From contig NZ_CP044427.1 in the NCBI RefSeq assembly GCF_008843165.1, positions 3,348,001 through 3,412,000 on the forward strand: DNA of 64,000 nucleotides. Direction: 5' to 3'. Numbering within the stretch: the first letter of the stretch is position 1; every line of letters starts with the position of its first letter. Under the pieces are notes generated by a model. That model searched no databases, was not told the origin of the DNA, and was given only the letters and a program-made list of their open reading frames with translations. Position numbers and translations under genes: made by a program. Source of the stretch: Ornithinimicrobium pratense (GTDB lineage Bacteria > Actinomycetota > Actinomycetes > Actinomycetales > Dermatophilaceae). Shown piece by piece: positions 42,906-51,878 of the stretch.

Positions 42906-43882
42906 TGAAGCTCGAGGTCGCCACGCTCACCACCGCGCTGCTGCCGACTGCTGTGCTCATCGGCCTGGGCTGGGCGCTGCGCAGCCGGTTCCGCTTCACC
43001 GAGGTGTTCTGGCGCGACCTGGAGCGGCTGGCCTACTTCGTGCTCCTGCCCGCACTGTTCGTCTCCGGGCTGGCCCGCGCCGACTTCACCGGGCTGCAGG
43101 TGGGCCGGATGGCGTTGGTCCTCGCGCTGTCCTCGGTGGCGGCGGCCGCGCTGGTGTGGCTGCTGCGACGCTGGATCGCTCCCGGTGACGGGCCCGCGTT
43201 CACCTCGGTCTTCCAGGGCGGGATCCGGTTCAACAACTACATCGGCCTGGTCGTGGCCACCGCGCTGCTCGGCGCCGACGGCCTGGCGCTCGCGGCCCTG
43301 TCCAACGCCGTGCTGGTGCCGCTGGTCAATATCACCTCGACGCTGACCCTGGCCCGACACGGGCAGGGCCAGGCGGGCTGGTCCCGGGTGCCGCGCGAGG
43401 TGCTCAGCAACCCACTCGTGCTGGCCTGTGCGGCGGGTATGGCGGTGCACCTGGTGGGCGCGACAGCCACGGGTGAGGCGGCGGTCAGGGCGCCGGTGCT
43501 GGGTGAGCTACTGGCGGGGCTGGGCGAGCTGGTCCTGATCCTGGGCGGCGCGGCGCTGCCCATCGGGCTGCTCTGCGTCGGCGCCGGCCTGCGCCGGCCC
43601 AAGGGCACCCGCGAGACCGCCCGCCTGATCGGCTGGTCGATGGCCTTCCGCTTCCTCGCCGTCCCAGCCCTGGCCACCGGGGTCGCTCTGGCGCTCGGCC
43701 TGTCCGGCCCCGCCGCCGTCGTCGCCGTGCTCTTCCAGTCGATCCCCACCGCCTCCAGCGCCTACGTGCTGGCCCGCCGGCTCGGTGGCGACGCCCCGCT
43801 CATGGCGGCGATCATCGCGGTGCAGACCTTCGCGGGCGCGGTGACCATCCCGCTGTGGCTGCTGGTCGGTCAGGCCCTGTGA
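42905..43882 (+). CDS. AEC-family transporter (auxin efflux carrier type)
   Basis: A 325-residue membrane protein with about ten helices in two inverted halves. GGIRFNNYIGLVVATALLG and IPTASSAYVLARRLGGD are the conserved half-site motifs. Bacterial AEC members export organic acids such as malate or malonate. ATG at 42905. Substrate cannot be told. Confidence 0.88.
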   Translation: MKLEVATLTTALLPTAVLIGLGWALRSRFRFTEVFWRDLERLAYFVLLPALFVSGLARADFTGLQVGRMALVLALSSVAAAALVWLLRRWIAPGDGPAFTSVFQGGIRFNNYIGLVVATALLGADGLALAALSNAVLVPLVNITSTLTLARHGQGQAGWSRVPREVLSNPLVLACAAGMAVHLVGATATGEAAVRAPVLGELLAGLGELVLILGGAALPIGLLCVGAGLRRPKGTRETARLIGWSMAFRFLAVPALATGVALALGLSGPAAVVAVLFQSIPTASSAYVLARRLGGDAPLMAAIIAVQTFAGAVTIPLWLLVGQAL

Positions 43883-43935
43883 CGGGGGACCGGTGACCGG
43901 GCCCGGTGTCGGTGGCCGCTCCTAGGCTGCCGGGC

Positions 43936-45195
43936 ATGTACTCGACCGTCGCCGTCAGCGGCTACCGTTCCCTGCGCGACGTGCTGCTCCCGCTCGGCCG
44001 GCTGACCGTGGTGACCGGCGCAAACGGCACCGGCAAGTCCAGCGTCTACCGCGCCCTGCGCCTGCTGGCCGCTTGCGGGCGCGGGGAGGTGGTGGGTGCG
44101 CTCGCGCGCGAGGGCGGCCTGGAGTCCGCGCTCTGGGCCGGCCCGGAGTCGCTCGGGCAGGCGCGTCGAGGGCACGAGGTGCAGGGCAGCATGCGCAAGG
44201 AGCGGATCTCGGTGCGGCTCGGGGTGGGCGCCGCCGGGCCGGGCGAGCCCTCCTACCTCGTCGACCTCGGCATCCCGGTGCAGGGGGTGGTGGTGGACGC
44301 AGGCGGCGGCCGTCACCCGTCGGCCTTCAACCGGGACCCCGAGGTCAAGCGCGAAGCCGTGTGGACCGGGCCGGTGATGCGGCCGGCCACCCTGGCCGCC
44401 CGGCGCAAGCACTACGCGGTCGAGCTGAGGGACGAGGACGGGGTATGGCGCAAGGCGCCGGTCAGTGTCGCGCCATGGGCCAGCATCCTCAGCGAGATCG
44501 TGGACCCGCTGGACGCGCCCGAGGTGTGGGCGGTGCGCGAGGAGCTGCGCTCGTGGCGTTTTTACGACGGCTTCCGGGTGGACCCCGACGCGGCGGCTCG
44601 GCGCCCCCAGGTGGGCACCCGCACCTGGGCGCTCGCGGAGGACGGCTCGGACCTCGCGGCGGCGCTGCAGACGATCGAGGAGGACTCGCCCGGGTCGCTG
44701 GACCAGGCGGTCGCTGACGCCTTCGACGGTGCCCGCCTGCGGGTGACGGTGACCGACGGGCTCTTCGATGTCGAGCTGCACCAGCCGGGGATGCTGCGCC
44801 CCCTGCGTTCGGCCGAGCTCTCGGACGGGACGCTGCGCTACCTGCTGTGGCTGGCGGCGCTGATGACCCCGGTGCCGCCCCGGCTGATGGCGCTCAACGA
44901 GCCCGAGACCAGCCTGCATCCCTCGCTCGTGCCGCCGCTGGCCCGTGCGATCGCCCGGGCCTCGGCCCGCGCACAGGTCGTGGTGGTGACTCACTCCGCC
45001 GCGCTGGTGGAGGCGCTGACCGAGACGGTCGACGGCGTGGCCGACTCCGAGGAGCCGGACGACTGGGCCGATCCCGGCGACCAGGGCGGGGTGCCCGACC
45101 TGCGCCTGGTGGAGCTCACCAAGGACCTCGGGGAGACGCTGGTTGTCGGTCAGGGGATGCTCAGCACCCCGTCGTGGGAGTGGGGTCGGAGGTGA
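43936..45195 (+). CDS. AAA-family ATPase (SMC/RecF-like, COG4637 type)
   Basis: A 419-residue ATPase. Walker A is GANGTGKSS (28-36), with the N-terminal VSGYRSLRDVLLPL strand typical of RecF/OLD-like heads. The ABC-like signature LSDGTLRYLLWL and Walker B LMALNEPETSLHPSL are near residue 300, and the H-switch follows in VVVTHSAALVEAL. There is no coiled coil long enough for SMC and no TOPRIM domain, so it is not a full OLD nuclease. ATG at 43936. Convergent with a DNA-polymerase-like gene. Function unknown. Confidence 0.85.
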   Translation: MYSTVAVSGYRSLRDVLLPLGRLTVVTGANGTGKSSVYRALRLLAACGRGEVVGALAREGGLESALWAGPESLGQARRGHEVQGSMRKERISVRLGVGAAGPGEPSYLVDLGIPVQGVVVDAGGGRHPSAFNRDPEVKREAVWTGPVMRPATLAARRKHYAVELRDEDGVWRKAPVSVAPWASILSEIVDPLDAPEVWAVREELRSWRFYDGFRVDPDAAARRPQVGTRTWALAEDGSDLAAALQTIEEDSPGSLDQAVADAFDGARLRVTVTDGLFDVELHQPGMLRPLRSAELSDGTLRYLLWLAALMTPVPPRLMALNEPETSLHPSLVPPLARAIARASARAQVVVVTHSAALVEALTETVDGVADSEEPDDWADPGDQGGVPDLRLVELTKDLGETLVVGQGMLSTPSWEWGRR

Positions 45196-45204
45196 TGCGG
45201 CGGA

Positions 45205-45221
45205 CCGGGCATCTCGCCCGG
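45205..45221. terminator. Short hairpin between convergent genes
   Basis: CCGGGC and GCCCGG arms with a 5-base loop in the 55-bp gap between the ATPase and polymerase genes. Confidence 0.45.
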
Positions 45222-45250
45222 CTGGTGGCTCAGCTCACTCGGCCGGCGGC

Positions 45251-46936
45251 TCAGTCGGCCTGGTCGTAGGACTCGACCACCGCCACGTCGAGGGGGAACT
45301 GCACCGGGAACCCGCCGAAGAGCAGGCTCCCGGCAGCACGCGCCGCCTCGCGGACCGCTTGGGCGACGTCATCGGCATGCTGGCGCGGTGTGTGCACGAT
45401 GACCTCGTCGTGCAGGAAGTAGACCAGCTCGGGCCGCGGCGCACCCGCCTGCGCCGACCCACCATAGGTGTCGTCGAGGAGCCGCCGCAGGTGGCCCAGC
45501 CAGCACGACGCCCACTCGGCGGCCGTGCCCTGGACCACGAAATTGCGGGTAAACCGGCCCCAGTCCCGGGCCGCCTGGCGGGCCCGGCGCTCGGGGCCCT
45601 CCCCGGCCCCCGACTGCTGGGCGGCGTCCTGAAGGTCGCGCCACCGCGCCGGCGGCGGCGGGGAGGTCCGGCCGAGCCAGGTCTGGACCTGGTCGCCACG
45701 CTCCCCGGCCTGGGCGGCCGCGTCGACCATCCCGATCGCCCGTGGGTAGGCGCGGCGAAGGACCGGCATGAGCGCGCCGGCCTCGCCGGTCGTGGCGCCG
45801 TACATCGCGCCGAGCATGGCCACCTTGGCCAGCTGCCGCGTGGCCAGCACCCCCTGGTCGACGAGCCCCTGGTAGAGATCGCCGGCAGCGGCGGCCTGCG
45901 CCATCGCCTCATCTCCGGACATCGCGGCGAGCACGCGAGGCTCGAGCTGGGCGGCGTCGGCGACGACCAGCCGCCAGCCCGGCTCCGCCCGGACCGCGGA
46001 CCGGATCTGCCGCGGCAGCTGCAGGGCGCCCCCGCCCCGGCTGGCCCACCGCCCGGTCACCACCCCGCCCACCACCCAGTCGGGCCGGAACCGGTCCTCC
46101 CGCACCCAGGACGCTAGCCAGGCCCACCCGTTGGCGGTGTGCAGACGGCTGAGCTTGCGGTAGGTCAGCAGTGGAGCGATGACCGGGTGGTCGATCCGCT
46201 CCAGCTCCCACTGCCTGGTCGTGGTGATCTCGAGCCCGGCCCGGCGCAGGGCGGTGACCAGGTCCGGCGCGGAGTCGGGGTTGAGCCCGGGCGCGGCCAG
46301 AGCCTCCCGTACCTGCCCGCAGAGCTCGACCATTCGGGCCGGGCGGCCACCGTGCGGGTCCGGCTCGCCCAGGAGCTCGCGGAGCAGGCGGTCGTGGGTG
46401 GCCGAGCTGAACGGCACCCCGACCTGGTTCAGCTCCTGGGCGATGAGCGCACCGACCGACTCCGCGTGGCAGAGCAGCCGCAGCCTGGGGTCGCCCACCT
46501 GAGCCAGGCACTCCTGCTGGGCCAGGTGCTCGGCCAGGCACTCCTCGATCGTGGGGCCAGTGCTCGGCAGGTCGAACAGGGTCGTCTCGGGGTCCACGTG
46601 GGCAGCGGCCCCGTGCTGGCCGAAGTCGGCCCCCGGCAGGTCGAGGGCCGTGGCTGGAGCCGTGGCGTACGCCGTGCCGGCCGCTGCGGCGGACCGACGC
46701 AGGATGACTCGCACCAGCCGCAGGTCGACGGCGTGCCGCACCCGCACCCCGGCGCGCAGCAGCACGGCATACACCTCGGCGGAGTCCGCCCACACCCACC
46801 GTGCGCCGACGGCTTCCCGGCCCGCGGCCCAGCCGGGCAGGTCCGCGCGCGGCACGCGCCAGCGCTCCCCCGGCACGCCGTCGCGGACCTCGACGATGTG
46901 GGCGACGCCGTCGGCGAGCGCCACGACGAGGTCCAT
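45251..46936 (-). CDS. DNA polymerase I-like (family A) protein
   Basis: A 561-residue family A polymerase as found in many actinobacteria beside full-length PolA. Motif A is VVADAAQLEPRVLAAMSGD with the catalytic Asp. Motif B is RQLAKVAMLGAMYG, lacking the usual Phe-Gly-Tyr spacing but with the Lys. Motif C is YFLHDEVIVHTP with the second Asp. The N-terminal 180 residues sit where the 3'-5' exonuclease should be, but no clear DEDD residues are seen, so proofreading is doubtful. ATG at 46936. A repair role is likely. Confidence 0.85.
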   Translation of the reverse strand: MDLVVALADGVAHIVEVRDGVPGERWRVPRADLPGWAAGREAVGARWVWADSAEVYAVLLRAGVRVRHAVDLRLVRVILRRSAAAAGTAYATAPATALDLPGADFGQHGAAAHVDPETTLFDLPSTGPTIEECLAEHLAQQECLAQVGDPRLRLLCHAESVGALIAQELNQVGVPFSSATHDRLLRELLGEPDPHGGRPARMVELCGQVREALAAPGLNPDSAPDLVTALRRAGLEITTTRQWELERIDHPVIAPLLTYRKLSRLHTANGWAWLASWVREDRFRPDWVVGGVVTGRWASRGGGALQLPRQIRSAVRAEPGWRLVVADAAQLEPRVLAAMSGDEAMAQAAAAGDLYQGLVDQGVLATRQLAKVAMLGAMYGATTGEAGALMPVLRRAYPRAIGMVDAAAQAGERGDQVQTWLGRTSPPPPARWRDLQDAAQQSGAGEGPERRARQAARDWGRFTRNFVVQGTAAEWASCWLGHLRRLLDDTYGGSAQAGAPRPELVYFLHDEVIVHTPRQHADDVAQAVREAARAAGSLLFGGFPVQFPLDVAVVESYDQAD

Positions 46937-46980
46937 GGGCGAAGAATAAGGCCGGGTGGCAGGTCTGCTTGACGAACCGC

Positions 46981-47071
46981 GTCGCCGGTCGGGGTCAGAC
47001 CCTGTCGCCGGTCGGGGTCAGACCCTGTCGCCGGTCGGGGTCAGACCGTGTCGCCGGTCGGGGGGACCGGG
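46981..47071. repeat. Tandem 23-bp repeats (about four copies)
   Basis: Units GTCGCCGGTCGGGGTCAGACC(C/G)T at 46981, 47004 and 47027, plus a partial copy at 47050. The last copies run into the 3' end of the GDSL gene, whose stop codon (47041-47043) lies within copy 3. The GTCGCCGGT core is shared with the array at 20878-20985. Confidence 0.85.
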
Positions 47072-47889
47072 TCCCGCCATACCTCCAGCGGCAGGACGTC
47101 CGGGCGCTTGGCCGAGCGGCCGTCGCCGGAGCTCTCACCGCGCAGCCGCCGGCGGATCCAGGGCCGCAGGTGTGCGGCGATCCACTCGCGGTTGGCCCGC
47201 ACTGACTCGAACCGACCCAGGGGCGGGAGCGCCTCCAGGGGCTGGCGCCAGTCGCGCAGGTCGGGCTCCAGACCTAGGGTCCAGGCGGCCTGGGCGGCGA
47301 CGCGCGCGTGCCCCTCGGAGGAGAGGTGGATCCGGTCCACGCCCCACATCCGGGGGTCGCGCAGCGCGGCGAGGGTGTAGATGTCGACGACGTAGGAGCC
47401 GGTGCGCTGGCCGATGCCCCACAGGTGGGCGGTGTATTCGACCATCCGTGGGTGGACGCGGTTGACCAGCGGCGTGCTGGAGACGTCCGGCGCGGTGACG
47501 AGGATGACGTCGGCGCCGGTGGCTCGGATCCGGGAGGTGGCCTCTTCCAGCTTGCCCATCACCTCGGGCAGGGAGACCTTGGGCCGCAGCACGTCGTTGC
47601 CGCCGGCGGACAGGCTCACCAGGTCGGGCGTCAGGTCTAACGCCGGCTGCAGCTGCTCCTCGAGGATGGCGTCGATCAGCCGGCCGCGGATGGCCAGGTT
47701 GGCGTAACCGAACGGGACGTCGGCCTCGCCGTTGCGGCGCGCCAGCCGGTTGGCCAGCCGGTCGGCCCACCCCACGTACTCCCCCTCGCCCCGCGGGTCG
47801 GCGTCGACCATGCCCTCGGTGAACGAGTCGCCGAGCGCCACGAACCGCTGCCACCAGCGGGGCTCGGGGTGGTCTTGGAAGTCGGCCAT
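47041..47889 (-). CDS. SGNH/GDSL hydrolase
   Basis: A 282-residue esterase/lipase-type SGNH hydrolase. The nucleophile is S22 in FVALGDSFTEG, the oxyanion residues are in IRGRL and SAGGNDVL, and the Asp/His pair is in DRIHLSSEGH. No signal peptide is present, so it is likely cytosolic. ATG 47889. The last residues (VPPTGDTV) are encoded by the 23-bp repeat array, so the original C-terminus has been extended or replaced by repeat expansion. Substrate unknown. Confidence 0.88.
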   Translation of the reverse strand: MADFQDHPEPRWWQRFVALGDSFTEGMVDADPRGEGEYVGWADRLANRLARRNGEADVPFGYANLAIRGRLIDAILEEQLQPALDLTPDLVSLSAGGNDVLRPKVSLPEVMGKLEEATSRIRATGADVILVTAPDVSSTPLVNRVHPRMVEYTAHLWGIGQRTGSYVVDIYTLAALRDPRMWGVDRIHLSSEGHARVAAQAAWTLGLEPDLRDWRQPLEALPPLGRFESVRANREWIAAHLRPWIRRRLRGESSGDGRSAKRPDVLPLEVWRDPVPPTGDTV

Positions 47890-47967
47890 GGGCTCAGGGT
47901 ATGAGGTGGCGTGGGGTGCGTGGGGCCGCCCGTCGGGGATGGCTGGGCGTTGCGGCTGGACGCACAG

Positions 47968-47999
47968 CGCCCGGTCACCCCTGACGAGGGGACCGGGCG
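47968..47999 (-). terminator. Terminator hairpin of the HU gene
   Basis: Perfect 9-bp outer stem CGCCCGGTC/GACCGGGCG with an inner CCC/GGG stem, 18 bases after the HU stop codon. Confidence 0.75.
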
Positions 48000-48017
48000 T
48001 GGCACAACGTGTCGGCG

Positions 48018-48293
48018 TCAGCTGGAGACGCGCTCCTTCAGCTTGGACCCGGCCTTGAAGGCGGGGGCCTTGCTCGCGGCGATCTGGATCTCGGCGCCGG
48101 TCTGCGGGTTGCGGCCCGTGCGGGCGGCGCGCTCACGCACCTCGAAGGTGCCAAAGCCGGGGAAGGACACCTTCTCGCCCTTGGCCAGCTCGGCGGAGAT
48201 GGCCTCCAGGACGGAGCTGACAGCCTTCTCGGCAGCGGCCTGGGTCATGCCCGCTTCGCGGGCAACGGCCTCGACAATGACCTTCTTGCTCAT
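48018..48293 (-). CDS. hup: HU-family DNA-binding protein
   Basis: A 91-residue HU protein. MSKKVIVEAVAREAGMTQAAAEKAVSSVLEAI forms the dimer helices. FPGFGTFEVRERAARTGRNPQTGAEIQI is the DNA-binding arm and KAPAFKAGSKLKERV the C-terminal helix. It lacks the Lys/Ala-rich tail of mycobacterial HupB. ATG 48293 follows GAAAGGG. Monocistronic with its own terminator. Confidence 0.95.
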   Translation of the reverse strand: MSKKVIVEAVAREAGMTQAAAEKAVSSVLEAISAELAKGEKVSFPGFGTFEVRERAARTGRNPQTGAEIQIAASKAPAFKAGSKLKERVSS

Positions 48294-48555
48294 GGGTACA
48301 GCCCTTTCATCGTGCTGATATGTCGGTCAACCGTAGGCAGACGGCGGGCTGCTTAGCCACCATGGGGGCCCGCGCGTCGCGGAAAATCCGCCGTAAAAGT
48401 GGCTTTCGGGCCCCAATCTAACCCTCTCGTCCCCCTACCGGCACCCACGGCGACGACGGAGCGTCGGCGGCGGCGTCGGGCCTGGGCGGTCCTGGAGCGG
48501 GTGGCCGCAGCCTCGGGCCGACTCCGACGGACGCGGGGCATACCCCCTGCGTCCG
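48294..48555. other. Divergent intergenic region between hup and the B12 riboswitch
   Basis: Holds the hup promoter (minus strand; not resolved by eye) and the start of the B12 operon transcript. AT-rich patches at 48381-48405 interrupt GC-rich sequence. No credible ORF, repeat or tRNA was seen. Confidence 0.5.
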
Positions 48556-48705
48556 GGATAGACTGCCTAGGTCGCGCAGACGAAGTCCGGTGCAAATCCG
48601 GCACTGTCCCGCAACGGTGGAGTCCCCTGACCAGACCAGGTCACGGCGGACCAAGTCCGGTCGAACTGCCCGATGATCCGCAACCACTCGCCCTCGAGGA
48701 CATAG
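48556..48705 (+). ncRNA. Cobalamin riboswitch
   Basis: The conserved core GAAGTCCGGTGCAAATCCGGC is followed by ACTGTCCCGCAACGGT, both hallmarks of cobalamin riboswitches. A degenerate B12 box AGTCCGGTCGAACTGCC is at about 48655-48672. A possible expression-platform hairpin (CCGGT/ACCGG) lies at 48711-48728, and the btuF-like ribosome site (AGGAGA) is at 48770. It should repress the downstream uptake/salvage operon when B12 is plentiful. Outer limits are approximate. Confidence 0.92.
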
Positions 48706-48779
48706 GGCCGGTTCGGACGGCGGACCGGTGATCAGGTCCTGTCGCTCGAGACCAGCCACCTCGACCGACAGGAGACCAG

Positions 48780-49868
48780 ATGACCCATCCTGCCCCCTTC
48801 ACCCGCTCCCGCGCCGTTGCTGCGGCGCTCGCCCTGAGCCTGGCCCTGGCAGCGTGTGGTGACGACGCCGAGGACACCGACACCGCAGGCACTGACTCCA
48901 CCGCCACCGACGACACCGCCACCGACGACACCGCCGAGGACACGGCAGCTGACGACACTGCTGCCGACACCGAGGACCCCACACAGGACGCCGACACCGA
49001 GGGCGCCACCGAGGACGCCGACACCAAGGACGCGGCGGCCGGCGACTTCCCGGTCACCGTCGACGCCGAGAACGGGGAGGTGACCATCGAGTCCCGCCCG
49101 GAGCGGATCATCTCGCTCTCGCCGTCCGCCACCGAGATCCTCTTCGCCATCGGCGCTGGTGACCGGGTCATCGCCGCCGACCAGTTCTCGACCTACCCCG
49201 AGGAGGCCCCGGCGACCGACCTGTCTGGCTGGGACCCCAACGTGGAGGCGATCGTCGGCTACGAGCCCGACCTGGTCCTGATCGCCAACGACTCCAACGA
49301 CCTGGTTGCCTCGCTCGAGGCTCTCGACATCCCGGTCCTGGCCAACTCCGCCCCCGCCGACATCGAGGGCGGCTACGACGTCGTCGCCGCCATGGGGATG
49401 GCCACCGGGGAGATCGACGGCGCCGCCAGCGTCAATGAGGAGATGCGCGCCGAGCTGGAGGAGGCCTTCGAGGCCGCGCCAGAGGACCAGCAGATCCGCG
49501 TCTACCACGAACTGGACGACACCTTCTTCTCCGTGAGCAGCCACAGCTTCATCGGCTCTGTCTACGAGCAGATGGGCGCGGTCAACATCGCTGACGATGC
49601 CGACACGGACGCCACCGGCTACCCCCAGCTGACCGAGGAGGCCATCGTCGAGGCCGACCCTCAGCTCATCGTGATCACCGACCAGGTCACCTACACCGCC
49701 GAGGACGTCGCGAACCGTCCGGGCTGGTCGCAGATCGAGGCGGTGCGGAACGGCAACATCGTCACCGTCGACGCCGACATCGCCTCGCGCTGGGGCCCTC
49801 GCCTGCCCCAGCTGGTCGAGCTGGTCGCCGAGGCGATGAACTCGGTGGCCGCACCGGTTGGGCGCTGA
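48780..49868 (+). CDS. btuF: Cobalamin/cobinamide ABC transporter substrate-binding lipoprotein
   Basis: A 362-residue class III binding protein. The signal peptide ends in the lipobox LALAAC with Cys22. Residues 23-92 are an extreme Asp/Thr/Ala/Glu linker. The two-lobed domain starts at about 95 (RIISLSPSATEILFAIGAGDRVIAADQFSTYPEEA), with VEAIVGYEPDLVLIA and ADPQLIVITDQVTY. ATG 48780 follows AGGAGA. It is directly downstream of the B12 riboswitch and upstream of permease and ATPase genes, so a B12-type ligand is strongly supported by context. Confidence 0.9.
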   Translation: MTHPAPFTRSRAVAAALALSLALAACGDDAEDTDTAGTDSTATDDTATDDTAEDTAADDTAADTEDPTQDADTEGATEDADTKDAAAGDFPVTVDAENGEVTIESRPERIISLSPSATEILFAIGAGDRVIAADQFSTYPEEAPATDLSGWDPNVEAIVGYEPDLVLIANDSNDLVASLEALDIPVLANSAPADIEGGYDVVAAMGMATGEIDGAASVNEEMRAELEEAFEAAPEDQQIRVYHELDDTFFSVSSHSFIGSVYEQMGAVNIADDADTDATGYPQLTEEAIVEADPQLIVITDQVTYTAEDVANRPGWSQIEAVRNGNIVTVDADIASRWGPRLPQLVELVAEAMNSVAAPVGR

Positions 49869-49911
49869 CCGGCACGCGGCGACCGAACCCCACTGACCGC
49901 AGACCGACACG

Positions 49912-51006
49912 ATGAAGTCGACGACCCCCTCCACGCGCGCGCAGCCCGCGCCGGACGCCCTTGAGGCGTCCGTCACCAAGGCCTTCCGGCTGCCGGTCAG
50001 CGCTCTGCTGGGCACCTTGGCCCTGCTCCTGCTCGCCGTGCTCGCCTCCGCAAGCCAAGGCGCGGCCGGGCTGCCGGTGGAAGGGGTCGTCCGCGCGCTC
50101 GCCGACACGCTGCCCGGGGTGGGCGTCGAGCAGACGCTGACTCCCCAGCAGGAGCAGGTGCTGTGGCAGATCCGGCTGCCGCGCACCGTGCTGGCCGCAC
50201 TGGTGGGAGGCAGCCTGGCCGTCGCCGGGGCCGGCTACCAGGGTGTCTTCCGCAACCCGCTCGCCGACCCCTACCTGCTCGGCGTGTCCGCCGGGGCCGG
50301 ACTGGGCGCGGTCCTGGCCCTGGGTTTCGGCCTCGACCTGTCCTGGGGCCCCATCGCTGCGCTGCCGATGGCCGCCTTCCTCGGCGCGCTCGTCGCGGTG
50401 ACCGGATCGGTGCTGGTCGCCCGCGCCTCCTTCCGGGACCCGGCGACCCTCTTGCTGGCCGGCGTCGCGATGGCGGCCCTCTTCTCCGCCGCTCAGACCT
50501 ACGCCCTGACTCGCCTGGACGAGACACGCGCCCGTGAGGTGCTGTCCTGGCTGTTCGGCCGGCTGGCCACCCACGGCTGGCAGCCGGTCGCGATGCTGCT
50601 GCCGTATGTGGTCCTGGCCGGCGCCGTCCTGCTGCTGCACGCCCGTCACCTGGACGTGCTGCGGCTCGGCGACGACGAGGCCAGGTCGCTGGGGCTCAGC
50701 CCGGCTCGCTCCCGCCTGGTCGTGGTCACCGCGGCCACCCTGATCACCGCGGCCGCGGTGTCGGTCAGCGGGCTGATCGCCTTCGTGGGCCTCGTCACCC
50801 CGCACGTGGTGCGACTGCTCGTCGGCCACTCCTACCGGCTCGTCGTGCCGCTGTCGGCCGTCCTCGGCGCAACCTTCCTGGCCTTCGTGGACATCGGCGC
50901 CCGCACCCTGGTCGCCCCCGCCGAGCTGCCGGTCGGGGTCATCACCGCATTTATCGGGGCGCCGTTCTTCTGCTTCGTGCTGTGGAGAGGCAAGGCCAGC
51001 CCATGA
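49912..51006 (+). CDS. btuC: Cobalamin ABC transporter permease (FecCD/BtuC type)
   Basis: A 364-residue FecCD-family permease with about ten helices. RLPRTVLAALVGGSLAVAGAGYQGVFRNPLADPYLLGVSAGAGLGAVLAL is the conserved block. FVGLVTPHVVRLLVGHSYRLVVPLSAVLGATFL is the second. ATG 49912. The stop overlaps the ATPase ATG by four bases. Confidence 0.92.
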   Translation: MKSTTPSTRAQPAPDALEASVTKAFRLPVSALLGTLALLLLAVLASASQGAAGLPVEGVVRALADTLPGVGVEQTLTPQQEQVLWQIRLPRTVLAALVGGSLAVAGAGYQGVFRNPLADPYLLGVSAGAGLGAVLALGFGLDLSWGPIAALPMAAFLGALVAVTGSVLVARASFRDPATLLLAGVAMAALFSAAQTYALTRLDETRAREVLSWLFGRLATHGWQPVAMLLPYVVLAGAVLLLHARHLDVLRLGDDEARSLGLSPARSRLVVVTAATLITAAAVSVSGLIAFVGLVTPHVVRLLVGHSYRLVVPLSAVLGATFLAFVDIGARTLVAPAELPVGVITAFIGAPFFCFVLWRGKASP

Positions 51007-51878
51007 ACCCACCCGCATCCGCTCCCACCGCTTCGGCCCCGACCCCCCTGCGCCCGACCCACGCCCTGCGCACCCACGACGTGCGGGTGGCCTTCCACGG
51101 GAACGAGGTGGTCCGTGGCGTGGACCTGGAGCTGCGCGCCGGCGAGTGGCTGGGTCTGATCGGGCCCAACGGCTCGGGCAAGTCGACCTACCTGCGCAGC
51201 CTGCTCGGCCTGGTCCCGCGCACCGGCACCGTGGAGCTCGGCGATGGCCGGGTGCCCGACCCGACCGACCTGTCCTTCATGCCCCAGGCACCCGAGCTGC
51301 CGCCGGGCATGACCGTCGTCGAGTACGTGCTGCTGGGCCGCACCGCCCACCTGGGCTGGCTGCGGGCGGAGTCCGTGCAGGACCGGCAGATCGTCACCAG
51401 CGTCCTGCGCCGGCTGGGGCTGGCCTCGTTCGCCGATCGGCAGGTGCGCAGCCTGTCCGGCGGAGAGGCCCAGCGGGTGGTCATCGCACGGGCCCTGACC
51501 CAGCAGGCCCCCGTGCTGCTGCTCGATGAGCCCACCAGCGCTCTGGACGTCGGTCATTCCGTCGAGGTGCTGGAGATGGTCGACGAGCTGCGCCACCAGG
51601 ACGGCCTCACTGTCGTCGCGGCCATGCATGACCTCGGCATGGCCGCCCGGTATGCCGACCGGCTTCTGCTGCTGGAGCGCGGGGCGCCCCAGGCCCTCGG
51701 TTGCCCCGAGGAGGTCCTCGACCCCGCGCTGCTGACCCGCGTGTACGGCCACCCGATCCGGGTCGTCGAGCTCGAGGGGCACATCGTCGTGGTCCCCGCG
51801 CCTCGGCCCGCCCGGCCGGCGCGGGAACCGCACACCACCATCGACCTGCAGTCCCGACGCACGGAGGAGATCTCGTGA
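51003..51878 (+). CDS. btuD: Cobalamin ABC transporter ATPase (BtuD type)
   Basis: A 291-residue ABC ATPase. Walker A GPNGSGKST, Q-loop in FMPQAPELP, signature LSGGEAQRVVIARAL, Walker B VLLLDEPTSALD, H-loop AAMHDLGMAARYADR. N-terminal 18 residues are Pro/Ala-rich. ATG 51003 overlaps the permease stop. After the stop an SD-preceded mini-ORF leads into cobQ. Confidence 0.92.
   Translation: MNPPASAPTASAPTPLRPTHALRTHDVRVAFHGNEVVRGVDLELRAGEWLGLIGPNGSGKSTYLRSLLGLVPRTGTVELGDGRVPDPTDLSFMPQAPELPPGMTVVEYVLLGRTAHLGWLRAESVQDRQIVTSVLRRLGLASFADRQVRSLSGGEAQRVVIARALTQQAPVLLLDEPTSALDVGHSVEVLEMVDELRHQDGLTVVAAMHDLGMAARYADRLLLLERGAPQALGCPEEVLDPALLTRVYGHPIRVVELEGHIVVVPAPRPARPAREPHTTIDLQSRRTEEIS

Noticed and set aside
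43936..46936. Anti-phage defence pair (AAA ATPase plus polymerase)
   Set aside because: The genes are convergent, not an operon, and the polymerase belongs to a widespread actinobacterial housekeeping paralogue group; no defence neighbours are seen.
46981..47071. Possible replication origin or iteron array
   Set aside because: Only about four copies of a GC-rich unit, no AT-rich region or replication gene nearby; the DNA polymerase-like gene is a repair-type paralogue.
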